DNA from: a virus
Virus record (IMG/VR): IMGVR_UViG_3300033999_000083
Span: 1-64,000 of that record
Length of the DNA stretch: 64,000 nucleotides
Reading direction: 5' to 3' (one strand)
Shown: positions 43,131 to 52,588 of the stretch, in pieces
Layout: each line of letters starts with the position of its first letter
Position numbering within the stretch: the stretch's first letter is position 1
Position numbers and translations under genes: made by a program
The notes under the pieces: model-generated
The model's database searches: none
What the model was told of the DNA's origin: nothing
Seen by the model: the letters and a program-made list of their open reading frames with translations, nothing else

Positions 43131-44474
43131 ATGAAAAAAAAGAAAGATTTACGAGAAGTTGAATATAATGCCTCACAGGATGAAGCATTTGACCAAAGGT
43201 CTGTAGGAGAACCAGTTAGAGACGAAGACGGAAAGATAAATGGCTATAGATTTAAGATATATGTTAGAGATTCTAGACCGTTAGAAGGATTTCTTACTAA
43301 CGAAGAAATGGAACTAATATATAGAGAGTACTCTTCTGATGGAGCTAATCTTACTCAGAGGAATATATCTAGACATTTTCCATATACAGTATCTGAATTT
43401 AAAAAGATACTACGTGCTTTTAATGTCACTAAGTCTGTAGTACCATTTCCTCCTCATGTTCTAGAATCTAGAACAACCGAAGAGTTACTAGAATTACATA
43501 TAAAGCAGAAAGAGGTAGATTTTCTTAAGAAGTATGAACAAGATAAAGGAGATTTATATAAGAAAAAATATAATGAACTTTTATTAGAACATCAAAAACT
43601 TAAAGAAGATTTTGAATCTGCAAAATATATTTCCGAAGACATAAATAAAGATAAGTTTAATACTATCAAATTAGATAGCTCTAATGAAACTATTATAGTG
43701 TATTTAAGTGATATGCATATTGGAGCTTATGTGTCTGAAGAAGGAGTATATGATAATAAGTATGATGAGGAAGAAGTTCATAGAAGGTTAAATATAATCC
43801 TAAACAAAATAAATAGTTATAATGGTACATTTAAAAATATAATTATTTTAAATTTAGGAGATGCAATTGATGGATATAATGCACAAACCTCAAGACCTGA
43901 TTCAACTCACATTCTTCCACAAAATATGTCTAATAAAGAACAAGGACAAGTTTTATTAAGACAAATGAGTGGTTTCTTTACAAATTTAAAAGATAATAAT
44001 CCAAATTCTGATATATTCTTTGTATCTGTTGGTCATTCAAATCATGGTGGAGATTTTGAACATAGTATTATTACAGCATTAGCTATAATGCTAGAGCATG
44101 AAGGTATTAGTACATATGTAGCGGTTAGGCCTATAGATCACTTTATTATTGGTGATAAAACTGTTATATTCTTACATGGTAAAGATAATATGGACCAATT
44201 TAAGAATTTTCCCCTTGTACTTAATGACAGAACAGAGTTATACTTTGATGAATATATAAGATATCATAGTTTAGGAGGCGATATTACTGTAGTAAAAGGT
44301 GATTTACATCATAGTGCTACAACGTATGGAAGAGCTTTTAAATACAAATCTGTAAGTAGCTTATTTGGTTCTAGTAATTGGATACATGCTAATTTCGGAT
44401 TTGCTAAATGGGGATGTGACTTTACCCTCATAGATAAAAACGGAGATACATTAGACGGCATAATAAAAGAATGA
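43131..44474 (+). CDS. Large metallophosphoesterase with DNA-binding-like N-terminus
   Basis: 447 residues. The first 130 carry a helix-turn-helix-like stretch (LTQRNISRHFPYTVSEFKKILRAF), then a coiled-coil linker (KKEVDFLKKYEQDK...), then calcineurin motifs YLSDMHIGAYV, ILNLGDAIDG, SVGHSNHGG, FLHGKD and VKGDLHHS. Ends in TGA. The next gene follows in the same frame 3 bp on, so readthrough as Trp would make a 704-residue fusion. Confidence 0.75.
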   Translation: MKKKKDLREVEYNASQDEAFDQRSVGEPVRDEDGKINGYRFKIYVRDSRPLEGFLTNEEMELIYREYSSDGANLTQRNISRHFPYTVSEFKKILRAFNVTKSVVPFPPHVLESRTTEELLELHIKQKEVDFLKKYEQDKGDLYKKKYNELLLEHQKLKEDFESAKYISEDINKDKFNTIKLDSSNETIIVYLSDMHIGAYVSEEGVYDNKYDEEEVHRRLNIILNKINSYNGTFKNIIILNLGDAIDGYNAQTSRPDSTHILPQNMSNKEQGQVLLRQMSGFFTNLKDNNPNSDIFFVSVGHSNHGGDFEHSIITALAIMLEHEGISTYVAVRPIDHFIIGDKTVIFLHGKDNMDQFKNFPLVLNDRTELYFDEYIRYHSLGGDITVVKGDLHHSATTYGRAFKYKSVSSLFGSSNWIHANFGFAKWGCDFTLIDKNGDTLDGIIKE

Positions 44475-44477
44475 ATT

Positions 44478-45245
44478 ATGGAAATTAGTGCAGATGCATT
44501 GCTTAAAGGCAAAAGCACAATAATTAAAAATAGAGAATACTTACCTACTAGAGAATATGCAGAACCATTTTTTGAGAAACTTAGTAAAGTAACTGATAAC
44601 TTTATTATACAGGTTAAGGAAGCAGATCAAATGAGTCTTACAAAAGATTCTAAAGATGTGGTATATAATAGAGTATGGATACAAGCTGTATTACCAGATA
44701 AATATACTGTAGATAATCATGCAGAAACATATGGTTTAATATATGGCTTAGATGTTAGGAAACCTGTTGCAAAAATTTATAGAGGTGTATTAAATAAAGC
44801 GTGTTTAAACTTATGTGTATTTGATCCATCTTGGTTAAATATTCAAGAATTAAAACCAGATGAACCTATAAATTATAGTTCTTTAAAAGAGCTTGTTGAA
44901 AAGGAAAATAATATGCATAAAGTATTAGAGGGAATGAAAAATGAATATTTTGTCCGTGAGGATAAAAAGATTCAACTAGGAGAATGGGTAGATTTTACAA
45001 TAAGTCATTATGATGATAAGGGCTTTGATAAAATAAGAATACCTTCGTCTGTTCCTATTGAAGTATATAAAGATTTATATTTAGATTCGGATAGTAAGTA
45101 TTTTGTGCCTGGAGGAATTAATCCTAGTAAATTTCAAGTATATAATGCTTTTACCGACATTATCAGCCACGATAAAAAAGATATAGTTAACATAGCAGAT
45201 AAAACAATACTGTTATCAAAACTATTGAATGTATCAGTTAATTAA
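44478..45245 (+). CDS. Conserved phage protein, in frame with upstream gene
   Basis: 255 residues with its own ATG. YGLIYGLDVRKPVAKIYRGVLNKACLNLCVFDPSW resembles DUF932/phage-plasmid-like proteins (NL.VF.......), a weak assignment. It is in the same frame as the metallophosphoesterase gene, separated only by TGA and an Ile codon. Confidence 0.6.
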   Translation: MEISADALLKGKSTIIKNREYLPTREYAEPFFEKLSKVTDNFIIQVKEADQMSLTKDSKDVVYNRVWIQAVLPDKYTVDNHAETYGLIYGLDVRKPVAKIYRGVLNKACLNLCVFDPSWLNIQELKPDEPINYSSLKELVEKENNMHKVLEGMKNEYFVREDKKIQLGEWVDFTISHYDDKGFDKIRIPSSVPIEVYKDLYLDSDSKYFVPGGINPSKFQVYNAFTDIISHDKKDIVNIADKTILLSKLLNVSVN

Positions 45246-45492
45246 AATTGTGTATGACGACGACTGTAAATTTATTCTAGACATTGTTAAAGACTATAAT
45301 GTAAAGAAGGAAATTTACAGTCTAAGTCATTACAAAGAAAAGAAAAAAGGAATTCCTATTCTTACAAAGAATGGAACTAAAAAAGTTCCACTAGTAGAAT
45401 TAGTGGGAGAAGATTCAGAAAAGGTTATCTGGAGTGAAAGTAACCCTGATTGGAAGAAAGAACTAGATTCATTACTAAAAGATGATAAATAA
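45229..45492 (+). CDS. Small protein before RNR, possibly thioredoxin-fold
   Basis: 87 residues. IPILTKNGTKKVPLVELVG has the cis-Pro-like G...VP.V.L of glutaredoxin/NrdH proteins, and the gene sits two positions before ribonucleotide reductase, where NrdH often lies. There is no CxxC, so it cannot be a classical redoxin. Weak. Confidence 0.5.
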   Translation: MYQLIKIVYDDDCKFILDIVKDYNVKKEIYSLSHYKEKKKGIPILTKNGTKKVPLVELVGEDSEKVIWSESNPDWKKELDSLLKDDK

Positions 45493-45512
45493 TTAATTAT
45501 AAAATTTTAAAA

Positions 45513-45800
45513 ATGGTAACACTATTTGATGAAAGAGATTTAGTATCATTTGGAGCTTATATGATTTCAGATACAAGAAGAAAATCTATAGAAGAAAATC
45601 CAGATATAAAAAGTCAAGAAGAGATGGATAAAGTATTAAAAATGGTTACTCAATTTGACTTTAATAACTGGCTGACTTTGAAATTAAGATCTGAACAAGA
45701 GGAAAAAGACACAACTTTAGATAATGAAATATCTGATGAAGATATTATAGATGAAGAAGATCATCCTAAAATTGTAAAACTTAATCCTAATAATAATTAA
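45513..45800 (+). CDS. Hypothetical small protein upstream of RNR
   Basis: 95 residues, acidic C-terminus (EISDEDIIDEEDHPK). Its stop overlaps the RNR start by one base, so the two are probably translated together. Function unknown. Confidence 0.55.
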   Translation: MVTLFDERDLVSFGAYMISDTRRKSIEENPDIKSQEEMDKVLKMVTQFDFNNWLTLKLRSEQEEKDTTLDNEISDEDIIDEEDHPKIVKLNPNNN

Positions 45801-48800
45801 TGGAAGATTATTTTAAACATGATGAACTAGCCTATGATGTTTGGAAAGACAAGTATAGACAAGAAGGAGAAAGTTTAGAACAATTTTTTGAAAGACTGGA
45901 AAAAGGGTTTGATAGATCTTTTAGTTATGATAGAAATCTATCAGAGTATGGAAAAAAGAGGCTAAACAATCCATATAGAGAAACCTTACATACTTTATTT
46001 AAAGATTTTAAATATATAATTCCTGGAGGCTCTGTACTATATGGAATAGGTACTGATAAGCCTGTAAGCCTTAGTAATTGCTATGTTCTTAGCACTGAAG
46101 ATTCTATATCAGAAATCTTTGATACAGCTAAATATATGGCTAATATCTATAAAAGAAGAGGAGGAGTTGGAGTAGACATTTCAGTTTTAAGACCTAAAGG
46201 CGCTTCTGTTAATAATGCTGCTAAAACTACTACTGGGATTATACCATTTATGGATTTATTTAGTAATGTAACCAATACAATTGGGCAGAGTGGAAGACGT
46301 AAAACAGATGAAACATTTTTTAATATTGAAAATATACAGAGTAAATATTATGGACGAACAATTTTTAATGGAATGCTTAGAGAAAGGACTAAGTACTAGA
46401 CAAATAGAAGCTCTTCCTGGAGTTAATATAAAGAGAAGTGCTATAAGTTATTGAATTCATAAATATGGTTTAGAAAATGATATGAAATATAAAAAACCTA
46501 TTTACAATGAAAATTACTTTAGTACTATTGACACTAAGGAAAAAGCTTATATTTTAGGATACACTTTAGCAGATGGGTATATTAGTAATTCTGATTTAGT
46601 TTATGGATGTGCTATTGCAGATAAAGAAATACTAGACTTTATAGCCTCAGAAATAGGAGGACAAGTAAGAACTTATACCAAGTTAAATAGAGAATCTAGA
46701 ACATTTCCTAATGCAAAATTGAGTATAGGTAATAGAAAAATAGTAGAAGATATAAATAGGTTATGTAATTCTAAAGAGAATAAAACATTTCCTAGAATAA
46801 GAAAAGATTTACAACCATATATGCTATTAGGTTTTTTTGATGGAGATGGATGTTTAACATTCGGACATAGAAAAGATCGTAATAGATTATGGTATAAAAT
46901 ATGTTTTACAGGTTCTTATAAACTATTATATGCTATACAAAAATTACTTGAAAAGAATAAAGTTGTATCAAGCCTTCACCCTAAAGGTGATGAAAATTGT
47001 TATGTCCTAGAAATGTCATCGAAAGATTCAGTATTAAGAATTTTAAAAGCCATGTATGGTAAAGAAGATTTAATTGTACTGAAAAGAAAATATAATAAAT
47101 ACAATGCGCTGCGTCTTGAATTGGGAGAATTCGGTGAAACTACTATAAATAGTACAATACCGAGCCGAGCTTCAGACCATTCTGAAGAAGGTGTAGAGAC
47201 TACTGGAGGGAAAGAGGATTCCCTTAATAACCAGCTAGAGAACCCAAGTCTTACTATTAAGTAAGATAAGATATAGTCCAAATAAAGGGGCGCATTAATG
47301 ATAACCCTAGATATCAGACATCCTGATTCTCCAGATTTTGCTATTTGTAAAAGGGATTTAACTAAAATAACTGGTGCTAATATATCTTTAAAAGTATCTA
47401 AAGATTTTATATATGCTGTAGAAGGTAATAAAGATTACCTATTAAGATGGCCTGTAGATATAAATATAGATGATATAGATTTAAGTAAATTAGAATATGA
47501 TAAACTATATGAAGTATCTACTAAGAGATATATCAAGAAAATAAAAGCTAAAGAATTATGGGATACTATAATAGAATCTAATTGGCAGTCGGCTGAACCA
47601 GGAATACTTTTCTGGGATAACATTGTAGATTATGATTTAGCTAGTGTATATCCAGAGTATAAACCTATATCAACAAATCCTTGCGGTAGATTTTGCTGCA
47701 AGTAAAAAAATTCGAGAATTGCTGGAAACTTGGGATAGTTATACAACTACAACAAAACTAGAAATGGTATTTGTGAATGTTTGAAAATAGTATAACGTTA
47801 AGTAATCAGCAGCCGAGCTCCTAAGTTATTTATAATATGGAGAAGGTTCACAGACTATGTACGAATCAAAATTAATTTATGAAAACATTTAAAGAAAGGG
47901 CAGAAGAATTAGCCCTATCATGTACAAGAGTTAAAAATAATAATGTTTATGAAACTCTTGCAAAAGAATTTGGAATATGTAAAAGGACAGCTGGAGATAG
48001 GTTTAAGAGCCTATTTGGAATGCCTGTTAGTGAGTTTATTTCTAATAATCTTATTCCTTCAGAAGAAAAGGTAATTGATTGTTTAGTTCAATCAGAAACT
48101 TATAAAGAGTTTTATGATTTAACTGGAATAAATGATAGTGTAAGATTAGCTAATACATTAAAAAAATATTTTGGTACATCAGATTACTATAAATTAAAAG
48201 TATTAGCTTTATCTAAAATACCAAGTAAGAAATATAATCCAACTCCTGAAGATAATGAAGCTATTTTAGTTTCTCAAATGTTAGGAGATGGTTCTATAGA
48301 AAGAGAAAATTCTTTTAAAATAGAACATGGTTATAAACAGTATGAATACTTAAAATTTAAGGTCTCATTATTTAATAAAGCTTACCCTCAAACAAATGGT
48401 TTAGAGAAAATAAGAAAGAGAATATCTAAAGATAATTATGAATCTTATGTTTATAGAACTGGAGAGGTTTTACATAAACAATTATCAAGATTACTACATT
48501 TATCTAAAAAAGATTTAGTAAGTAAATTAACACCTTTTGGAGTTATGCTTTATTTTCTGGATGATGGATATTTTTCTATAAGTAAGGGTAAATATATTAC
48601 TTGGGAATTAGGTTTTAGCACTATAAATACAGAGTTACAAGAAGCTTTGTTTGAGTACTTTAAAACGTATGGATATACTTTTAACATCACTCCTAAAGCT
48701 ATAATCTTACAAAGTAAACCCACTATAATTAAGTTCATAAAAGATTTCTTAGAACCTTTTAAAGATATTATTCCAAAAAGTATGTATTATAAATTTAATT

Positions 48801-50412
48801 TAGAAGATATAGTCGAAATGATTTAATTAAATTTAAATCATAGGAAATTCCACTTAGTGCTTTAGATTCTTGTCGCTTAATTGCAGTTAACTTATATAGT
48901 CTTGTTAAGTATCCTTTTACAAAAGAAGCTTATATAAATGAAGATCTAGCATATACCGTATTTTATGAAGCTCAGGTTATTGCAGATACTCTTGTTGATG
49001 TTGAATTAAAGCATATAAAAAGAATTATAGATCTTAATGATGAGCCTGAACTTTGGAAAAAAGTATATGCTGTAGGAAAAAATGGAAGACGAACAGGTAC
49101 AGGAATAACTGCATTAGGTGACATGTGTGCTGCACTAGGAGTTCCATATGGAGATCCTTCAGTAGTAGAAAGAATAATGCATATAAAATTGCAAGCAGAA
49201 TTAGATGCTTCTATTGATTTAGCAATTACTGATGGGCCTTTTCCAGTTTATAATGGGGCTCTAGAGTATTATTCAGGAGAATATGGACTAGAAGGCGGTA
49301 ACAAGTTGTATGAATTTCTTCTAAAAGAATATCCAGAACAAGTAAGTAAAATGGTGCTGTACGGTCGGAGGAACATTTCAATTAGTACTGTGGCTCCTAC
49401 GGGGTCTCTAAGTATATTAACAGGTACTACTTCTGGTTGTGAACCTGTATTTTCATTATACTACCAAAGAAGGAAGAAATGTAATCCTGGAGAAACTCCT
49501 GATTTTGTAGATCAAAATGGAGTAGGTTTTAAGACTTATATGGTTATTCATCCTAAGTTTAGAGAATGGTATAAAGTAAAATATGGTGAAGAATTAAAAG
49601 ATGAGTCAGTAGAAAATTTGGACAGATTATATAAAGAATCTCCATATTATCTACAAACTGCTAATGATTTAACACCAGAACAAAGAATAGATACGCAAGC
49701 TATTTTACAGAAATATACAACTCATAGTATCAGTTCTACAGTTAATTTACCTGAGAATATAGATAAAGAAACTGTTAATAAGTTGTATATATTAGGTTAT
49801 GAAAAAAACTTAAAAGGTTTAACAACTTATAGAGCTGGAAGTAGATCTGGTATTTTAATTAACATAGAAAGTAAAGATTCTACAAGACCTCCTGAATTAC
49901 CTTGTAAAGTATTAAGATTTAAAAATGAAAAAAAGGATTGGATAGCTTTTATAGGTATAAAAGATGGTAAACCATATGAAATATTCACAGGTATTAATGA
50001 CCTAGATGAATTTCCAATACCATCTTATATAGAAGAAGGTACTATTATAAAAATACCTTCTGAAGGAAAATCTAGATATGATTTTAGGTATGTTGACAAT
50101 TATGGATACTCTAATACATTAGGTGGATTAAATAGAATATTTAATAAAGAGTATTGGAATTATGCCAGGTTTGTATCTGCTTTACTAAGAGAAGGAGTAG
50201 CTTTAGAAAATATTATTCATATTATAGAGAAATTAGAATTTAATAATAAATCTCTAAATTCTTGGCAATATGGAGTTATTAGAGCTATAAAGTCTTTTAT
50301 TGAAGATGGAACAAAGACTGATGAGGTTTGTTCAGAATGCGGAGAAAAAGCTATAGTATATGAAAATGGATGTAAAATCTGCAAGAACTGTGGAAACAGT
50401 AAATGTGGTTAA
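45800..50412 (+). CDS. nrdJ: Class II (B12-dependent) ribonucleotide reductase, two group I introns
   Basis: Exons 45800-46300, 47289-47687 and 48844-50412 give 822 residues in frame. SLSNCYVL has the first redox Cys. RRGGVGVDISVLRPKGA and the rebuilt QSGRR|GALMITLDIRHPD and TNPCG|EIPLSALDSC follow, the latter bearing the radical Cys and NPC.E. STVAPTGSLS is the P(T)GS phosphate loop. A C-terminal zinc/redox tail has CSECG...CKICKNCG. Makes dNTPs using adenosylcobalamin, so no NrdB partner is needed. Confidence 0.9.
46301..47288 (+). mobile_element. Group I intron with LAGLIDADG gene, in nrdJ
   Basis: 988 nt, after exon U (GGAAGACGT), ends in G. R (GGTGTAGAGACTAC near 47192) and S (AAGATATAGTCC near 47268) are clear; P- and Q-like elements (GAATTCGGTGAAACT, AATACCGAGCCGAGC) lie at 47125-47165. 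The endonuclease reading frame covers the P-Q-R region, so the same bases serve protein and ribozyme. Confidence 0.8.
46350..47264 (+). CDS. LAGLIDADG homing endonuclease with in-frame TGA
   Basis: From ATG 46350 with TGA (46452-46454) as Trp: 304 residues. The N-terminus RQIEALPGVNIKRSAISYW|IHKYGL is the helix-turn-helix typical of this type, in which the position read by TGA is the usual Trp (..I.YWL.KYG). Then YILGYTLADGY and MLLGFFDGDGC. Without recoding the first usable ATG is 46482 (260 residues) and the helix-turn-helix is lost. The last 50 residues overlap the intron core. Confidence 0.75.
47688..48843 (+). mobile_element. Group I intron with LAGLIDADG gene, in nrdJ
   Basis: 1156 nt, after exon U (CCTTGCGGT), ends in G. 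P (AATTGCTGGAAACT near 47715), Q (AATCAGCAGC near 47803) and R (GGTTCACAGACTA near 47846) precede the endonuclease. S (GAAGATATAGTCG near 48803) is inside the 3' end of the endonuclease frame. The insertion in NPCG|E sits at the radical-cysteine motif. Confidence 0.85.
47879..48826 (+). CDS. LAGLIDADG homing endonuclease
   Basis: 315 residues. N-terminal DNA-binding part (NVYETLAKEFGICKRTAGDRFKSLFGMP), then SQMLGDGSIE and YFLDDGYFS, the two LAGLIDADG-type helices of the LAGLIDADG_2 kind. Its last residues LEDIVEMI are encoded by the S element of the ribozyme. Standard TAA stop, no internal TGA. Confidence 0.8.
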   Translation: MKTFKERAEELALSCTRVKNNNVYETLAKEFGICKRTAGDRFKSLFGMPVSEFISNNLIPSEEKVIDCLVQSETYKEFYDLTGINDSVRLANTLKKYFGTSDYYKLKVLALSKIPSKKYNPTPEDNEAILVSQMLGDGSIERENSFKIEHGYKQYEYLKFKVSLFNKAYPQTNGLEKIRKRISKDNYESYVYRTGEVLHKQLSRLLHLSKKDLVSKLTPFGVMLYFLDDGYFSISKGKYITWELGFSTINTELQEALFEYFKTYGYTFNITPKAIILQSKPTIIKFIKDFLEPFKDIIPKSMYYKFNLEDIVEMI

Positions 50413-50749
50413 CAAAATAAAACAAAATTTAAGAGATTTTTACTTAATCTATTTTTCTAAAAAGATGTCTAAAGATGATGCTGTTAGATTAATAATAAAT
50501 AAAGAATTAAAGAGATACAAAGTTGATATAGATTATGTTAAAGATAATCCTACAATAGAAGGAGAAAGATGGTACGAATATTATACTTTTAACTCTGAAG
50601 AAGAATATGAAAAATGGGAGAAATTTTCTAAAAGAATACTTAGAAAAGTATTTCCTTATTCAGACAAAAAGTTCATAGATAATGAATTTAGCTATCTTAA
50701 TTTAGCCTATGGTTTAAGATGTAAATATGGTAATAAAAATAATAAATAA
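50405..50749 (+). CDS. Small conserved phage protein
   Basis: 114 residues from a GTG overlapping the end of nrdJ by 8 bp; an ATG at 50360 is also open but would overlap more. LRDFYLIYFSKKMSKDDAVRLIINKELKRYKVDIDYV and GERWYEYYTFNSEEEYEKW are a known phage pattern. Function unknown. Confidence 0.6.
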   Translation: MVNKIKQNLRDFYLIYFSKKMSKDDAVRLIINKELKRYKVDIDYVKDNPTIEGERWYEYYTFNSEEEYEKWEKFSKRILRKVFPYSDKKFIDNEFSYLNLAYGLRCKYGNKNNK

Positions 50750-51158
50750 ATCAAAAAATCCACTACCTAAATATGCACATGATGAAGATTCTGGATTGGA
50801 TCTATATGCTTCTTTAGATTTCGAAATTGTTATAAAACCTGGAGAAAGAGCCCTTATACCTACTGATATTTATGTAGCACTTCCTAAAGGTTTTGAGTTT
50901 CAGGTAAGAAGTAGATCAGGTTTAGCTTTAAAACATGGTATATTTGTATTAAATTCTCCAGGAACTATAGACTCTGGATACAGAAATTCTATAGGAGTTA
51001 TTTTATATAACTCTGGAAAGGAAGATTATATTGTTAGAAATGGAGATCGCATAGCACAGTTAGTACTACAAGAAGTACCCAAAGTAGTATGGAAAGAAGT
51101 TGATACTTTGGATAACACAGAAAGAGGTACAAAAGGTTATGGATCTAGTGGATATTAA
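50727..51158 (+). CDS. dut: dUTPase
   Basis: 143 residues. Motif 1 AHDEDSGLDLYAS, motif 2 VRSRSGLALKHGI, motif 3 GTIDSGYRNSIGVIL, motif 4 NGDRIAQLVL, motif 5 ERGTKGYGSSGY. Complete trimeric dUTPase; removes dUTP and yields dUMP for thymidylate synthase. Confidence 0.93.
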   Translation: MVIKIINKSKNPLPKYAHDEDSGLDLYASLDFEIVIKPGERALIPTDIYVALPKGFEFQVRSRSGLALKHGIFVLNSPGTIDSGYRNSIGVILYNSGKEDYIVRNGDRIAQLVLQEVPKVVWKEVDTLDNTERGTKGYGSSGY

Positions 51159-51166
51159 TTATTAAA

Positions 51167-52333
51167 ATGGTAATATTAAAGGATATATATTTAGTTAGCA
51201 GAAATGCTAGAGACAAAGTTCAACAGGTAGAGGTTCAATTAATTCAAGATACTAAGTCTTTTATTATAAAGAGATTTACTGGGCAATATTTAGGTAAACA
51301 GACAGAGCAGCCAGACCTAATTATAACTAGTGGTAAAGTTAAAAGATCTTCTATAGAACAGGCTGAATTACAGTTTAACAGCATAATTAACAAGTATCTT
51401 GATAAAGGATATAAGAAAGTATCTGACCTTACTAAGACACCTTTTAATGAGATTAATGAATCTGAAATGAATAGACTTGTTCCATCAGTTAGTACAGATT
51501 CAGATGGATTCTTAAAACCGATGTTAGCTAAAGACTCTAATAAGTGTCAAACGTCTGTATTAAATAAGAGGATGTTATGTAGCAAAAAGTTAAATGGCAC
51601 CAGAGCTATGATTCAGAAGAGAGGTGATGAAATCTATGCAATCTCTAGAGGTGGTAAGGATTATAATATACCTACTACATTAATTAGAAATCAATTAAAA
51701 GATTTCTTTGATAAACATCCTACTGTAATATTGGATGGAGAATTATATAGACACGGACACCATTTACAAGAATTGAGTGGCATAGCTAGATTAAAAGAAT
51801 GGGATGATAGGTGTAACCTACTAGAATATTGGGTTTATGATATAGCTGATTCAGAAAAAACTTTTGAAGAAAGATTAGAACTTTTAAAAGAATATGAAAA
51901 AGAATTGATAGATGCTGATAAGATAAAGTTTCTTGAACATGTAGAAACTAACAGTTTTAGTGAAATTAAAAAACTTCATGATCAATGGGTTAAAGAAGGG
52001 TTTGAAGGATTAGTTGCTAGAAAACCTACTAGTACTTATCAATTCGGTAAAAGAGGTTCTGATATGATTAAAGTTAAAGAATATATGGAACAAGAATTTG
52101 AGATTGTAGATTATAAAGATGGTCTTAGAGATGAAGATTTTTGTTTCATATTACAAACTGAAGATGGTAAGTTATTTTCTGCTAAACCTATAGGAGATAG
52201 AGAACTTAAAAAACAATATCTTGAAAATATTGATAATATTATTGGTAAAAAAGGAACGGTAAAATTCTTTGAATGGTCTAAAGATGGAGTTCCTTTGCAA
52301 CCCATATTTCAAGTTGTAAGAGATTATGAATAA
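51167..52333 (+). CDS. lig: ATP-dependent DNA ligase
   Basis: 388 residues. N-terminal 120 residues (a WGR-like or ligase-N region), adenylation motif I CSKKLNGTRAM with catalytic Lys, then ILDGELY (motif III), EGFEGLVARKPTSTY (motif IV) and SDMIKVKE (motif V), with an OB domain at the end. Seals Okazaki fragments. Confidence 0.88.
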   Translation: MVILKDIYLVSRNARDKVQQVEVQLIQDTKSFIIKRFTGQYLGKQTEQPDLIITSGKVKRSSIEQAELQFNSIINKYLDKGYKKVSDLTKTPFNEINESEMNRLVPSVSTDSDGFLKPMLAKDSNKCQTSVLNKRMLCSKKLNGTRAMIQKRGDEIYAISRGGKDYNIPTTLIRNQLKDFFDKHPTVILDGELYRHGHHLQELSGIARLKEWDDRCNLLEYWVYDIADSEKTFEERLELLKEYEKELIDADKIKFLEHVETNSFSEIKKLHDQWVKEGFEGLVARKPTSTYQFGKRGSDMIKVKEYMEQEFEIVDYKDGLRDEDFCFILQTEDGKLFSAKPIGDRELKKQYLENIDNIIGKKGTVKFFEWSKDGVPLQPIFQVVRDYE

Positions 52334-52342
52334 TAAATATAT

Positions 52343-52384
52343 GGTATAGAGGAGGTTATTATAGCTACTCTATACCTATATTTT
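52343..52384 (+). terminator. Terminator-like hairpin
   Basis: GGTATAGAG/CTCTATACC, 9 bp, with a 16-nt loop and TATATTTTA after it. Ends the ligase operon, weakly. Confidence 0.45.
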
Positions 52385-52405
52385 AAAAGTAAACTATTAA
52401 TATTT

Positions 52406-52588
52406 ATGCAAGAAAATAAAAATTCTATTTATACTGGGTATAGCACCCTAAGTAATAAACTAAGAATAGAACCTTTTTATTCTGGAGAAAGTACAGCTGT
52501 AACTCAATATAAAGTTGTTGATGAATTTGGAAATATATGGTTTATAGGTGAAAGAAATGAATGTGAACAATTATTAAATACCAAGTGA
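52406..52588 (+). CDS. Small hypothetical protein
   Basis: 60 residues: NKLRIEPFYSGESTAVTQYKVVDEFGNIWFIGERNECEQLL. Ends TGA-TGA-AAA-TAA, with the next start in the overlap. Unknown. Confidence 0.5.
   Translation: MQENKNSIYTGYSTLSNKLRIEPFYSGESTAVTQYKVVDEFGNIWFIGERNECEQLLNTK

Noticed and set aside
46300-46399. Early stop making a short 199-residue RNR
   Set aside because: The frame leaves the exon at the intron; splicing at 46300/47289 rebuilds the QSGRRGALM motif.
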